DNA from: Oceanibaculum nanhaiense
GTDB taxonomy: Bacteria > Pseudomonadota > Alphaproteobacteria > Oceanibaculales > Oceanibaculaceae
DNA: 64,000 nt
Direction: 5' to 3'
NCBI RefSeq assembly: GCF_002148795.1
Contig: NZ_MPOB01000006.1
Span: forward strand, 306,097 to 370,096
In this document: one piece after another, positions 16,599 to 24,734 of the stretch
Layout: the number at the start of each line of letters is the position of its first letter
Position numbering within the stretch: the first letter of the stretch is position 1
Made by a program: the position numbers and the translations under genes
The notes under the pieces: generated by a model
Told to the model about the DNA's origin: nothing
What the model saw: the letters and a program-made list of their open reading frames with translations, nothing else
The model's database searches: none

Positions 16599-16844
16599 TC
16601 AGCGTGCGGGCGCGGTCGCCTGGTTCAGCGTGCCGCAGCCGCGGCAGGTGGCCTGAGCCGGAAAGCCCACGAGATACTCATGCCCCCGCGCGAAACGCAG
16701 ATGCATGCGGCCATCCCGGCTGACGCCGAGCAGCTTGTCACAGCGCGTACAGCGCCATTCCGAGTTGTCAGTGGTGGGCTTGATCTTCGTGGCGCCGGCC
16801 CAGCTCGTCTGGGTTGCCTGGCGCGAAGGGACGGGAGTCGGCAT
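16599..16844 (-). CDS. Com-like zinc-finger protein
   Basis: This 81-residue protein has two cysteine pairs, WRCTRCDKLLG (residues 30-40) and ATCRGCGTLNQ (about 66-76), spaced as in phage Mu Com. In Mu, Com binds the mom mRNA and opens its start site for translation; mom makes a DNA modification that blocks host restriction. A good ribosome-binding site (GGAG, seven bases upstream) supports the start at 16844. No mom-like gene is seen in the window, but the ParB-methyltransferase downstream is a candidate target of the same kind of control. The Com match rests on the finger pattern and size. Confidence 0.7.
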   Translation of the reverse strand: MPTPVPSRQATQTSWAGATKIKPTTDNSEWRCTRCDKLLGVSRDGRMHLRFARGHEYLVGFPAQATCRGCGTLNQATAPAR

Positions 16845-16923
16845 GGAAGTGCTCCTCTGATTTGGAGCCCTTTCAGTAATCAGTGGTTTGTCAGACCGTC
16901 TCCCGCCACATGTTAGACCGTTG

Positions 16924-19152
16924 TTAGACGGCGGCCTCGGGTGACGCCCCGTCGACCACCAGACGCCAGTAGCCGCGCTTCTCCCCCTTGGCGATGTAGA
17001 CGTTCAGGATGCTCTTCCAGGTCTTCGTTCGGAATGCCTGCTGCGGGCTCCGAGAGCCGGTCCCATCCATCAGCGTGTTGACATGAACATCGGGGCTCCC
17101 GGCCAGCGCGGCGGCGACAAGGCGCTCGAAGATCCGGATCTGATCCGCGCCAGTCAGCGCAAGCGGCGGCTTTCCCGGAACATGCAGCGTCGCCGATTGC
17201 GGACCGGACGTCAAAACACGCGGAACCGCGCCACCGGACGCGAGTTCGCGACCGCCGCGCCAGGCCAGTTCGAGCCCGTCGCGCGACAGGATGAACTCGT
17301 CTTTGTCCGGCGCGAGTTGATCGAGAATCGATACCACGACATTCGGGCCGAGATGGGCCGGTCTGTCCTGGCTGGCAGACAGCACGATACCCACACCCGC
17401 CTGATTCCTCGCACGCATCAGGACATCGAGCCGGGCCAGCGTCTTCAGATCGTTCAGCCGCCGCGCGAAATAGAGCGGGACCTCGGCGCCTCCGATCTCC
17501 ATCGCGCCGAGCAGAGTCAGGTCCTGGTCGAGAACCTGCTGCGATCCGCGCCGAGTCAGCAGCGGTTTCAACAGGCGTACCAGCGTCTCCATTAGCCACT
17601 CGCGATTAATCGCGTAGAGGTCGAGATCCCCAGCCGGGATGTCTCCAGCGTCCTCGCCGAATGGCCCGATGGCACGAACCATGCCGGCATGCTCCGACGG
17701 CTCGATTGTGCCTTCGCCCTCGATGCCGTCCTCCTCGATCAGCACTCCGTCCTGCCGGTCGCGACGCTCGAGAAGTCCGCCCTCGATCAGCCGCCGAGGA
17801 TCCAGGCCCAGCTCGCGCAGGTGCTGACCGCTCACTTCGTCCTCGACCCGGTCGTGAAGCCTGACAAGTTCGGCGAACATCGCGCGCAGATCCGCCGGGT
17901 CGATCTGGCGAAAGGCGTTCAGGATTCCCCAAGCCTGGAGAAGCGCGAATCCCAGGCTTCTTTCCGCGGGATCCTTGTGGCTTTGCAGATTGCAGCTCTT
18001 CGTGCCGGAAATCGTGATGGTCATGGTGCGCTCCCGAGGGTCGCCCGCGCGACTGTAGGCTACCGAAATCCCGATCCGGCTGAAGCCATCGGCGCGACGA
18101 AACACGTTGTGGGCACCGAGACACCGGTCCGCCACATCCTCGATATCGTCGTCCATGGTCACCTTGAGTCTAAGCTTGCGGCGCCATAGGCCGAGCCGCA
18201 CCTCCACCTCGATGACGCGGACGCGCGTAATGTCGTAACCCTCGACATCCGGACGCTCGAGGTGCAACGAGGACCTGAACCGCGAGAGATTGTATTGCTT
18301 CCATGTCAGGGGTTTTCCGGAAATGTCGTGGCCAAGCGCGACATCGGCGAAGATGTCGCCGACCTGGCGGCGCTCGACAGGGCTGTCGGCGCAGATTTCG
18401 ATCTGGCGCAGCGAGGGTGTGTAGATCAGCGTCACTTCGTTCGGCGGGCGATAATACATCGCCCGCCTGCGACCATCGTCGCGCAGGTGGAATACGCTCG
18501 AGAGTCTGCCACCATGGCGTACGATAAGCATGACCGAGGCCGGATGCGCGTCCGTGGCGGGCAGATCGACCGTACTGACGGTGCAGGACACCTCGCGCCT
18601 GATCGAAAGTTCTTCCCTCAGTCTGTTCACCAGCGCGGTGGTGTTGATATTCCCCGCGTCAATCGGCAAGACCTCGTCGAGATCAACCTCGAAGGCGTCA
18701 TAGAGCTTACGGTGATCACGGAATTGCCGCGTGAAGTGAAAGCTCTCCGCGTCCTCGAAAATGCCGCGAGCGTTCACGAACGTCCAGATGCTGCGGCACA
18801 GCGGATCGGGCTGATCCTCGAAAACGCAGATGTGTTCATCATCGAGCCTCTGCGCGACGATGGTCTCAAGCGAGGTAATGCCCTTGCCTGCGGCCAGATG
18901 CCGGATGCGCCGCGCGCGCATCTCGAGAGGCTCAAGTTCGTCAGTGTCGCGTTCCGCAAGCGCCTCGGCCAACCGGTCGCGGAAGGCATCGACCGCATCC
19001 TCATCGTCGATATCCGGCACTTCCGACGGCAGGGGGATTTCCGGTTCGTTCTCGCCATCCTTTACGGTGAGAGCCGCGTGGAGCAGATCGGCTCGCGCCT
19101 CCTCGATCAGGGCGTGCGTTTCCGGACCGAGTGGCGATGTCCTTCGTGGCAT
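16924..19152 (-). CDS. Large protein of unknown function (742 aa), first gene of the leftward phage run
   Basis: I do not recognise this protein. It begins MPRRTSPLGPETHALIEEAR after a fitting GGTGAG site. Visible regions are an acidic N-terminus (residues 30-90), a middle rich in alternating charged beta strands (roughly 170-400, including ITRVRVIEVEVRLGLWRRKLRLKV), a compact helical stretch LGFALLQAWGILNAFRQIDP near 410-430, a very acidic linker around 480-520, and a C-terminal domain ending AFRTKTWKSILNVYIAKGEKRGYW. No nucleotide-binding, protease or membrane motif is seen. It is the gene nearest the recombinase cassette and is divergent from it. Regulator, immunity or virion-independent defence roles are all possible and none is shown. 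Confidence 0.75.
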   Translation of the reverse strand: MPRRTSPLGPETHALIEEARADLLHAALTVKDGENEPEIPLPSEVPDIDDEDAVDAFRDRLAEALAERDTDELEPLEMRARRIRHLAAGKGITSLETIVAQRLDDEHICVFEDQPDPLCRSIWTFVNARGIFEDAESFHFTRQFRDHRKLYDAFEVDLDEVLPIDAGNINTTALVNRLREELSIRREVSCTVSTVDLPATDAHPASVMLIVRHGGRLSSVFHLRDDGRRRAMYYRPPNEVTLIYTPSLRQIEICADSPVERRQVGDIFADVALGHDISGKPLTWKQYNLSRFRSSLHLERPDVEGYDITRVRVIEVEVRLGLWRRKLRLKVTMDDDIEDVADRCLGAHNVFRRADGFSRIGISVAYSRAGDPRERTMTITISGTKSCNLQSHKDPAERSLGFALLQAWGILNAFRQIDPADLRAMFAELVRLHDRVEDEVSGQHLRELGLDPRRLIEGGLLERRDRQDGVLIEEDGIEGEGTIEPSEHAGMVRAIGPFGEDAGDIPAGDLDLYAINREWLMETLVRLLKPLLTRRGSQQVLDQDLTLLGAMEIGGAEVPLYFARRLNDLKTLARLDVLMRARNQAGVGIVLSASQDRPAHLGPNVVVSILDQLAPDKDEFILSRDGLELAWRGGRELASGGAVPRVLTSGPQSATLHVPGKPPLALTGADQIRIFERLVAAALAGSPDVHVNTLMDGTGSRSPQQAFRTKTWKSILNVYIAKGEKRGYWRLVVDGASPEAAV

Positions 19153-19350
19153 GAACTCACCCCTACCAAGAGATGTGTAAAAATAAAATAACTACATATG
19201 ATTGTGCCCAGTAGGCAAGAGCACAAGCAAAATGTTCATTAAATGTTCCCTTTTCTGATACCGCCTGTCCCGGCCTGTCGCCGCAATTGGCTTTTCTCAG
19301 GTGACTATCCGGTTTCAGGTAAATATCCGAAAAGGGCACGCCGCGATCCG
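19153..19350. promoter_or_regulatory. Divergent control region between phage run and recombinase cassette
   Basis: This 198-base gap separates two divergent transcription units and is AT-rich at its left end (AAAAATAAAATAAC near 19178). It contains two AAATGTTC copies, starting at 19230 and 19241, 11 bp apart, and two TATCCG copies (19307 and 19324) flanking TTTCAGG. Repeats spaced near one helical turn suit cooperative repressor binding. No protein coding is convincing: the minus-strand frame across 19163-19663 is a shadow of the cassette genes. Confidence 0.5.
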
Positions 19351-19554
19351 ATGAAACGCCCCAATCCCCTGCCGCCTGACATGATGACCCCGGCCGAGCG
19401 CCGCTCGGAACTCTGCCGCCTGCTGGCCGGCGGGCTGGTCCGGCTGAGGCTACGGGAGAAGCGTCAACTCTCCGCGGAACATGGAGAATTTCCGCTACAC
19501 AACTCACCCGACCAGAGCGGTAGTGCAGGTCCAACTCAACGGAGGACCGCATGA
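19351..19554 (+). CDS. 67-residue cassette protein upstream of DUF2924 and recombinase
   Basis: The product starts MKRPNPLPPDMMTPAERRS at 19351 and contains a helix (SELCRLLAGGLVRLRLREKRQ) and a polar tail with SPDQSGSAG. I know this pattern as the short protein that repeatedly precedes DUF2924 and a recombinase in alphaproteobacteria. Its TGA overlaps the DUF2924 ATG by four bases. Function unknown; the fixed gene neighbourhood suggests a role in recombinase control. Confidence 0.75.
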   Translation: MKRPNPLPPDMMTPAERRSELCRLLAGGLVRLRLREKRQLSAEHGEFPLHNSPDQSGSAGPTQRRTA

Positions 19555-20003
19555 ATTCGTACGATCCCATACCTGCGCGCCTAGCCGCGCTGAAGACCGC
19601 CACGACGCCCGAACTGAAGACGCAGTGGCGCGACCTCTTCGACAGCGAGCCACCGCCGTTCAACCGCCGCTATCTGGAGAGCCGTCTGGCCTACCGGATT
19701 CAGGAACTCGCATATGGCGGGCTGAAGCCCGAGACCGTCCGGCGGCTCGAACAGCTGGGCGAGGAACTCGAAGGCGGTAACCGCAAGAAGAGTCGCGTTC
19801 GCGCTGACACCATACCCATCGCCGGCACGCGGCTGATCCGCGAGTGGCAGGGCGTAGAGCACGCCGTCACGGTCAAGGCCGACGGCTTCGAATGGCAGGG
19901 GCGGCCTTACAAGTCACTCTCGGCCATCGCCCGTGCCATCACAGGCACGCGCTGGAACGGGTGGGTTTTCTTCGGGCTCAGTAACCGGCGGGGGCGGAGA
20001 TGA
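19551..20003 (+). CDS. DUF2924 protein, recombinase-associated
   Basis: This 150-residue protein shows the DUF2924 signature: an N-terminal helix bundle with LKTQWRDLFDSEPPPFNRRYL and YRIQELAYGGL, a basic linker, and a C-terminal beta-rich part ending in SLSAIARAITGTRWNGWVFFGL. That last segment is typical of a domain found in recombinase-linked proteins. Four-base overlaps on both sides couple it to the 67-residue gene and the serine recombinase. DUF2924 proteins are thought to assist the recombinase, but their mechanism is not known. Confidence 0.9.
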   Translation: MNSYDPIPARLAALKTATTPELKTQWRDLFDSEPPPFNRRYLESRLAYRIQELAYGGLKPETVRRLEQLGEELEGGNRKKSRVRADTIPIAGTRLIREWQGVEHAVTVKADGFEWQGRPYKSLSAIARAITGTRWNGWVFFGLSNRRGRR

Positions 20004-21307
20004 CCGACGTGAAGATCAAGCGCCGCTGCGCCGTCTACACCCGCAAATCTTCCGAGGAGGGTCTCGATCAGGAATTCAACAGCCTCCACGCCCAGCGGGA
20101 GGCATGCGAAGCCTATATCGCCAGCCAGCGCTCCGAGGGCTGGGTGCTGATGCGTGATCGTTATGACGACGGCGGCATATCCGGCGGCACGCTGGAACGT
20201 CCTGGCCTGCAACGGCTGCTGGAGGACATCGAGGACGGGTTGGTCGACGTGGTCGTTGTCTACAAAATCGACCGACTTTCGCGCTCGCTTGCCGACTTCG
20301 CCAAGCTGGTCGAGGTATTCGACCGCAACGGTGTGACCTTCGTCTCGGTGACGCAATCCTTCAACACCACTACGTCGATGGGCCGCCTGACGCTGAACAT
20401 CCTGCTGAGCTTCGCCCAGTTCGAGCGCGAGGTCACCGCCGAGCGCATCCGAGACAAGGTCGCCGCCAGCCGGAAGAAGGGGATCTGGATGGGCGGCGTC
20501 CCGCCCTATGGCTATCGGGTCGAGAACCGGAAGCTGGTACTGGACGACGAGCGCGCCGAACATGTCCGCTGGATATTCGAACGGTTTCTTGAGATCGGCT
20601 CGGGCACCGAACTGGCGCGCGAGATCGCGACGCGCAATATGCGCACGCCCCGTGGGAACAGCGTCGACAAAAAACATATTTACCGGATGCTGAACAACCG
20701 CGCCTACATAGGCGAGGCAGTTCACAAAGGTGACAGCTATCCTGGTGAGCACGATGCCATCATCGATCGCAAGACATGGGATCGCGTCCACACCATATTG
20801 CAGGAAAGCCCCCGCAGGCGCGCCGCTCGGAGCCGCGCCAATACACCGGCACTACTGAAAGGCCTCCTGTACGGCCCCGATGGCGCAGCCTTTTCTGCCA
20901 CTCACACCCGAAGAGGCGGCAAGCTATACCGCTATTATGTCAGCCAGACGGTGCTGAAACATGGTGCCGGATCCTGCCCTGTGGCCCGCGTTCCTGCTGG
21001 AGAGATCGAGGCCGCCGTCATCGACCAGCTCCGCGCCGTATTCCGCCAGCCGGAGATCATCGCCGGAACCTGGAAAGTCGCACGTGCACATGCCGACGAT
21101 ATTACCGAAGCGGAAGCTCGCACGGCGCTGCCGCAGATGGACCTGGTGTGGGACGAACTGTTCCCGGCCGAGCAGGCTCGCATTGTGGCGCTGCTGGTGG
21201 AACGCGTGGACATCGGCACGGACAGGCTGAACGTCAGGCTCCGCGTGGACGGCCTCGGCGGCCTTGCGCGCGAGATGATGGCCGGCGACATAGAGGCGGT
21301 CGCATGA
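20000..21307 (+). CDS. Large serine recombinase (resolvase/invertase family)
   Basis: This 435-residue enzyme has an N-terminal resolvase catalytic domain with the nucleophile serine in YTRKSSEEG (Ser17 by position) and the catalytic arginines in YKIDRLSRSLADF (about residues 88-100). A recombinase domain follows (GVPPYGYRVENRKLVLDD, then IYRMLNNRAYIGEAVHKG). A zinc-ribbon-like part (LLKGLLYGPDGAAFS) and a short C-terminal helical region complete it. Large serine recombinases integrate or excise mobile DNA at short att sites without host factors. At 435 residues it is a little shorter than many in the family. It is the only integrase-like gene in the window, so it is the best candidate to move the prophage, the defence island or both. 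Confidence 0.95.
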   Translation: MTDVKIKRRCAVYTRKSSEEGLDQEFNSLHAQREACEAYIASQRSEGWVLMRDRYDDGGISGGTLERPGLQRLLEDIEDGLVDVVVVYKIDRLSRSLADFAKLVEVFDRNGVTFVSVTQSFNTTTSMGRLTLNILLSFAQFEREVTAERIRDKVAASRKKGIWMGGVPPYGYRVENRKLVLDDERAEHVRWIFERFLEIGSGTELAREIATRNMRTPRGNSVDKKHIYRMLNNRAYIGEAVHKGDSYPGEHDAIIDRKTWDRVHTILQESPRRRAARSRANTPALLKGLLYGPDGAAFSATHTRRGGKLYRYYVSQTVLKHGAGSCPVARVPAGEIEAAVIDQLRAVFRQPEIIAGTWKVARAHADDITEAEARTALPQMDLVWDELFPAEQARIVALLVERVDIGTDRLNVRLRVDGLGGLAREMMAGDIEAVA

Positions 21308-21687
21308 CCCGCGGAGCGCCGATCCCCGAGACTGTGACGCTTCATGTCCCGTTCCGGATCGTGAAGCGCGGCGGGCGAAAGGAGATGCATCTGCCGGAAG
21401 GCGCCGCGCAGCCGCGCCGGACGGACAGCACACTAATCAAGGCGCTGGCCCGCGCCTTCCGCTGGAAGCGGATGCTAGAGGCGGGCAAGTTCGCTTCTAT
21501 CACCGAACTGGCTGAGAGCGAGGGCATCGCGCCCTCGTACATGACCCGCATCCTGCGCCTGAACCTGCTCGCCCCGGACATCATTGAAGCGATTATGGAC
21601 GGCAAGCAGCGGGCGGAGGTAACGCTTGCACGGTTGATGTTCTCGGTTCCGGCGGAGTGGCAGGACCAGTCGGCCCTCTTCGACTGA
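21304..21687 (+). CDS. Helix-turn-helix protein, fourth gene of the recombinase cassette
   Basis: The product is 127 residues, starting MTRGAPIPETVTLHVPFRIVK at the ATG at 21304, which overlaps the recombinase stop by four bases. After a beta-rich N-terminus comes a basic helix (LIKALARAFRWKRMLEAG) and a clear HTH (SITELAESEGIAPSYMTRIL, about residues 67-86). It resembles the small DNA-binding partner commonly found after this type of recombinase in alphaproteobacteria. It may be a directionality factor or regulator of excision; that is inference from position. Confidence 0.8.
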   Translation: MTRGAPIPETVTLHVPFRIVKRGGRKEMHLPEGAAQPRRTDSTLIKALARAFRWKRMLEAGKFASITELAESEGIAPSYMTRILRLNLLAPDIIEAIMDGKQRAEVTLARLMFSVPAEWQDQSALFD

Positions 21688-21721
21688 CGGCCGAAGTGTC
21701 TTTAGGAGTCAATCGGTTCAG

Positions 21722-21816
21722 GCTTGGCAACCTAGGCTCTTCCTCTGTGCAATCGCCCTAGCCGCAACCGTCATCTTCTGGTTATGAGTCATGAGTCCTG
21801 AGCCTAGGCAGTAAGC
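21722..21816. repeat. Interrupted inverted repeat between cassette and restriction genes
   Basis: GGCTT (21722-21726) and CCTAGGCTC (21732-21740) recur inverted as GAGCCTAGG (21800-21808) and AAGCC (21812-21816). The 14 paired bases per arm surround a 59-base centre. The rest of the 222-base gap (21688-21909) has no gene I can support. The repeat lies where GC content drops, at the junction between the recombinase cassette and the restriction-modification genes, so it could be a terminator-like structure or mark the end of an inserted segment. Confidence 0.5.
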
Positions 21817-21909
21817 CGGCTGAAAAGGAACGAGAATCTGTGACCGAAGGCCCGCGGGGGAGCAACCCTCCGCTTGCCACCGCGGCAGACCTACCATACT
21901 GTCCAAAAC

Positions 21910-23277
21910 ATGAACAGGATCGACTATTCATCATTTGACCTGACCGTCGGCGTCCGTGACGCCTCGGACGAGCAAAGCGTTCCTGTCGCTCGCGGGAAGA
22001 CTACCGTCGGCGTTATCTCGCTCTTCGCCGGCATCGGCGGTTTCGACCTTGCCTTCGAATGTGCCGGCGCCAACATCCTGCTGCAGTGCGAAGTGGACAA
22101 ATTTTGCCAATCGGTGCTGAAGCGCCATTGGCCAAACTCGAAGCTAGAGGCCGACATCAAAAAGATTGACACTTCAACGATGCCGGATGCTGACGTTTGG
22201 ACTGCAGGGTTCCCTTGCCAAGACGTATCACTCGCTCGAGGAAACCATGGTCGTAACGGACTGAAAGGCGCTCATACTAGCTTGTTTTTTAAGCTTATGG
22301 AGCTCGCTGAGGTCAAAAAGCCGAAGGTTATCCTGTTAGAAAACGTTGTCGGCCTGCTAAATTCTCATAAGGGTTGTGACTTTGCGATCATACTAAATGA
22401 GCTGACAAGTCGCGGCTACGCAGTTGCATGGCGGGTCCTGAACGCCCGTTATTTTGGGGCTCCCCAGTCTCGGTCGCGCGTGTTCCTTTGCGCATGGCTT
22501 GGCGATTATGCAAGTGCAGTAAGAACCTTGTTCGAATCCGTTCCCGGAGAGAAGCCCGGCAAGGAACGAGTCGGTTTCATGACGCCTACTAAAGATCCTC
22601 GCACTGGCGCAATCGTTCCTGAAGTCGCCTATTGCGTTGCAGCAACCAGCGGCCGACACACGGGCAATGACTGGAGCCGCTCATACATATCTTACGCCGA
22701 CCGCGTGCGTAGGCCAACCCCGACTGAGAGCGAACGCCTTCAGGGCCTTCCGACTGACTGGACCCTTCCGGATGCAAGCTTTCCAGAACCGGCCAGGGGT
22801 CTTGATTCTGAGCGCTACCGCGCCGCCGGTAATGCCGTTGCCGTTCCGGTTGTGCGGTGGATCGCTGACCGCATCATGGATCTCCTGAAGGCGAAGAAGC
22901 AAGAGTTGGGGGGTAGCTTTGCCACCTACGTGCGAAGTGCAGCTCCTGATCTCAACAAGGAGACCCGCCGTGTCGTTTTCTTGGAAGTGCTGAAAGGTGT
23001 CGAAGCCGGCGGTTATTCGTACCGTTGGAAGAGCGGTGGTTGTGCGTGGGGGCATGATGTGATCGAAGGAGCCGCGTCGGTTGCGCCATCAAAAATCATT
23101 CCCTCTCGGTTCGTAGATGTTCTCGATCCGGTGATCCCGCCGGAGCGCTACTTTCTGACACCTAACGCCGCTGCCGGCATCGTCCGGCGAGCAGATAACG
23201 TTGGCCGCACACTATTTCCGCCCATGCGCAAGGCGCTGGACAAAATGGCTGCGGTCGCTCAAAAGCAATCAAACTAA
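21910..23277 (+). CDS. DNA cytosine-5 methyltransferase
   Basis: This 455-residue enzyme (start at 21910; an upstream in-frame start at 21874 is possible) carries the m5C motifs in order. Motif I is SLFAGIGGFDLAFE (about 37-50), motif IV is GFPCQDVS with catalytic Cys103, motif VI is LLENV, motif VIII is QSRSR (186-190), motif IX is RPTPTESERLQGLP, and motif X is GNAVAVPVV (308-316). The target-recognition region between VIII and IX is about 75 residues. A C-terminal extension of about 125 residues, with PERYFLTPNAAAGIVRRAD, resembles that of phage-type cytosine methyltransferases. The genes that follow encode McrB- and McrC-like subunits, so this is read as the modification arm of a restriction-modification system. 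GC is lower than in the flanks. Confidence 0.95.
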   Translation: MNRIDYSSFDLTVGVRDASDEQSVPVARGKTTVGVISLFAGIGGFDLAFECAGANILLQCEVDKFCQSVLKRHWPNSKLEADIKKIDTSTMPDADVWTAGFPCQDVSLARGNHGRNGLKGAHTSLFFKLMELAEVKKPKVILLENVVGLLNSHKGCDFAIILNELTSRGYAVAWRVLNARYFGAPQSRSRVFLCAWLGDYASAVRTLFESVPGEKPGKERVGFMTPTKDPRTGAIVPEVAYCVAATSGRHTGNDWSRSYISYADRVRRPTPTESERLQGLPTDWTLPDASFPEPARGLDSERYRAAGNAVAVPVVRWIADRIMDLLKAKKQELGGSFATYVRSAAPDLNKETRRVVFLEVLKGVEAGGYSYRWKSGGCAWGHDVIEGAASVAPSKIIPSRFVDVLDPVIPPERYFLTPNAAAGIVRRADNVGRTLFPPMRKALDKMAAVAQKQSN

Positions 23278-23303
23278 GATCCTAGCAGTGAGATTGCCGA
23301 AGA

Positions 23304-24734
23304 ATGGTGAGCCCAGCCTTCGTTCGTTTAGGTCCGTCCAGTGCAGCACTTACTCGTCAGCTGGATGAGGCAAGTTCTGGCATCTACAACGAAGATGTCG
23401 AGCTGACTTGTGCGCAAGTTCCAAACCAATTCAGCCCCGGATCCCCGATTTGGTTGTGGCTAGGAAGTGACAACAACAAAGGCGCCGCGACTGACTGGGC
23501 CCAAGGCATTCGGGCCTACGGCGTTTGCAAGAGAAATGAAAGAATTGAGGGCAACAAATACGAGATTGTTATCGGTGACATCTTGCTGCTGCCACGGTCT
23601 GTCTCGAAAATTGAGCTATTAGAAGCTTCACCTGAGACATACGCGCGCGAGCTTGCCGAAGCGGCTGTCATCGGGCTGAACAATTACAGCTCTCAAGTCG
23701 TGCAGATCTTAAGCGACAGCGAATTTGCCGCCATCGGCGCGATGATCGCTGATATGATGCCGGAAATTGCCGAAGAGGTGAGGAAGAGAATACCCGGGTC
23801 TGCCGGGATCAAGATCATCGCTCGTCCAGAGGAAAGCGGCGAGTTGACCGAGAATTCTGCGGAGGAAGGCGAGCCCGAGCTCCCAAATTACAAGTCCGAG
23901 TTGGAAGATGATGACCCCATTCTTCGTGAGGTGCGCCACCTAATTGAGGATGACAACTGGGGCGGAGTGATGCTTCAAGGCGCTCCTGGCACGGGCAAGA
24001 GCTGGTACGCTCGCCAGATCGCTATTAAACTGACGGGTGGTGATCGCTACCGAATGCGCGAGGTTCAATTTCATCCTAGTTACCAGTACGAAGATTTCGT
24101 TGAAGGCTATGTTCCCAAGGGGTCGACCGGCTTCACCCTTCGCGACAAACATCTGCTCGAGATGATCCAGGTCGCGAAGCGCAGCGAGGGCTCAGTTGTT
24201 CTTGTAATCGACGAGTTCAGCCGTACCGATCCTGCGCGCGTGCTCGGCGAGGCGTTAACGTACATGGAGGGGTCGCTTCGGGGGGTCGATTTTCGCCTAC
24301 CTTCTGGGCGCCGCGTTAACATACCGAAAAATCTGATATTCCTCGCTACAATGAATCCCGATGATCGGTCAGTGGACGAAATCGACGCTGCTATGGAGCG
24401 TCGATGGGCCAAAATCCATCTAAAGCCAGATGTCGACAAGCTGCGATCTTTCCTCGAGAGCAACGGGGTCGAAGGCGCAATGATCGGTGCAATTATTGAA
24501 TTCTTCGTTGCGCTGCAAAATCACGTTGAGATCGGGCATGCGTTCTTCCGAACTGTCAAGGATGAGGCGTCTTTGAGGAGGCTTTGGAACCGACAACTCA
24601 AATATATGATTCAGAAACGGTTCCGGTTCGACAACGATACAAAAGAGGAGATTGGGGTTCTGTGGGACAAGTGTCTCAGTGCCTTGAATCCTAATCCTGC
24701 TGTGGCCGCAGCTGCGTCAGGCGATAGTGCCTAA
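23304..24734 (+). CDS. McrB-like AAA+ NTPase of a restriction system
   Basis: This 476-residue protein has an N-terminal region (about residues 40-115, SPIWLWLGSDNNKG, then VCKRNERIEGNKYEIVIGDI) that could be a PUA/EVE- or B3-like DNA-binding domain. An acidic linker follows, and then an AAA+ domain of the McrB clade. Key motifs are Walker A GAPGTGKS (226-233), the clade block FHPSYQYEDFVEGYVP (256-271), Walker B VVLVIDEF (298-305) and the McrB signature MNPDDRS (350-356). McrB-type motors bind GTP in the known cases and drive the McrC nuclease. Its stop overlaps the McrC-like start as TAATG, so the two subunits are made together. Confidence 0.9.
   Translation: MVSPAFVRLGPSSAALTRQLDEASSGIYNEDVELTCAQVPNQFSPGSPIWLWLGSDNNKGAATDWAQGIRAYGVCKRNERIEGNKYEIVIGDILLLPRSVSKIELLEASPETYARELAEAAVIGLNNYSSQVVQILSDSEFAAIGAMIADMMPEIAEEVRKRIPGSAGIKIIARPEESGELTENSAEEGEPELPNYKSELEDDDPILREVRHLIEDDNWGGVMLQGAPGTGKSWYARQIAIKLTGGDRYRMREVQFHPSYQYEDFVEGYVPKGSTGFTLRDKHLLEMIQVAKRSEGSVVLVIDEFSRTDPARVLGEALTYMEGSLRGVDFRLPSGRRVNIPKNLIFLATMNPDDRSVDEIDAAMERRWAKIHLKPDVDKLRSFLESNGVEGAMIGAIIEFFVALQNHVEIGHAFFRTVKDEASLRRLWNRQLKYMIQKRFRFDNDTKEEIGVLWDKCLSALNPNPAVAAAASGDSA

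Noticed and set aside
19163..19663. 166-residue minus-strand ORF over the divergent control region
   Set aside because: It covers the start of the 67-residue gene and DUF2924 on the other strand and lacks any recognisable feature.
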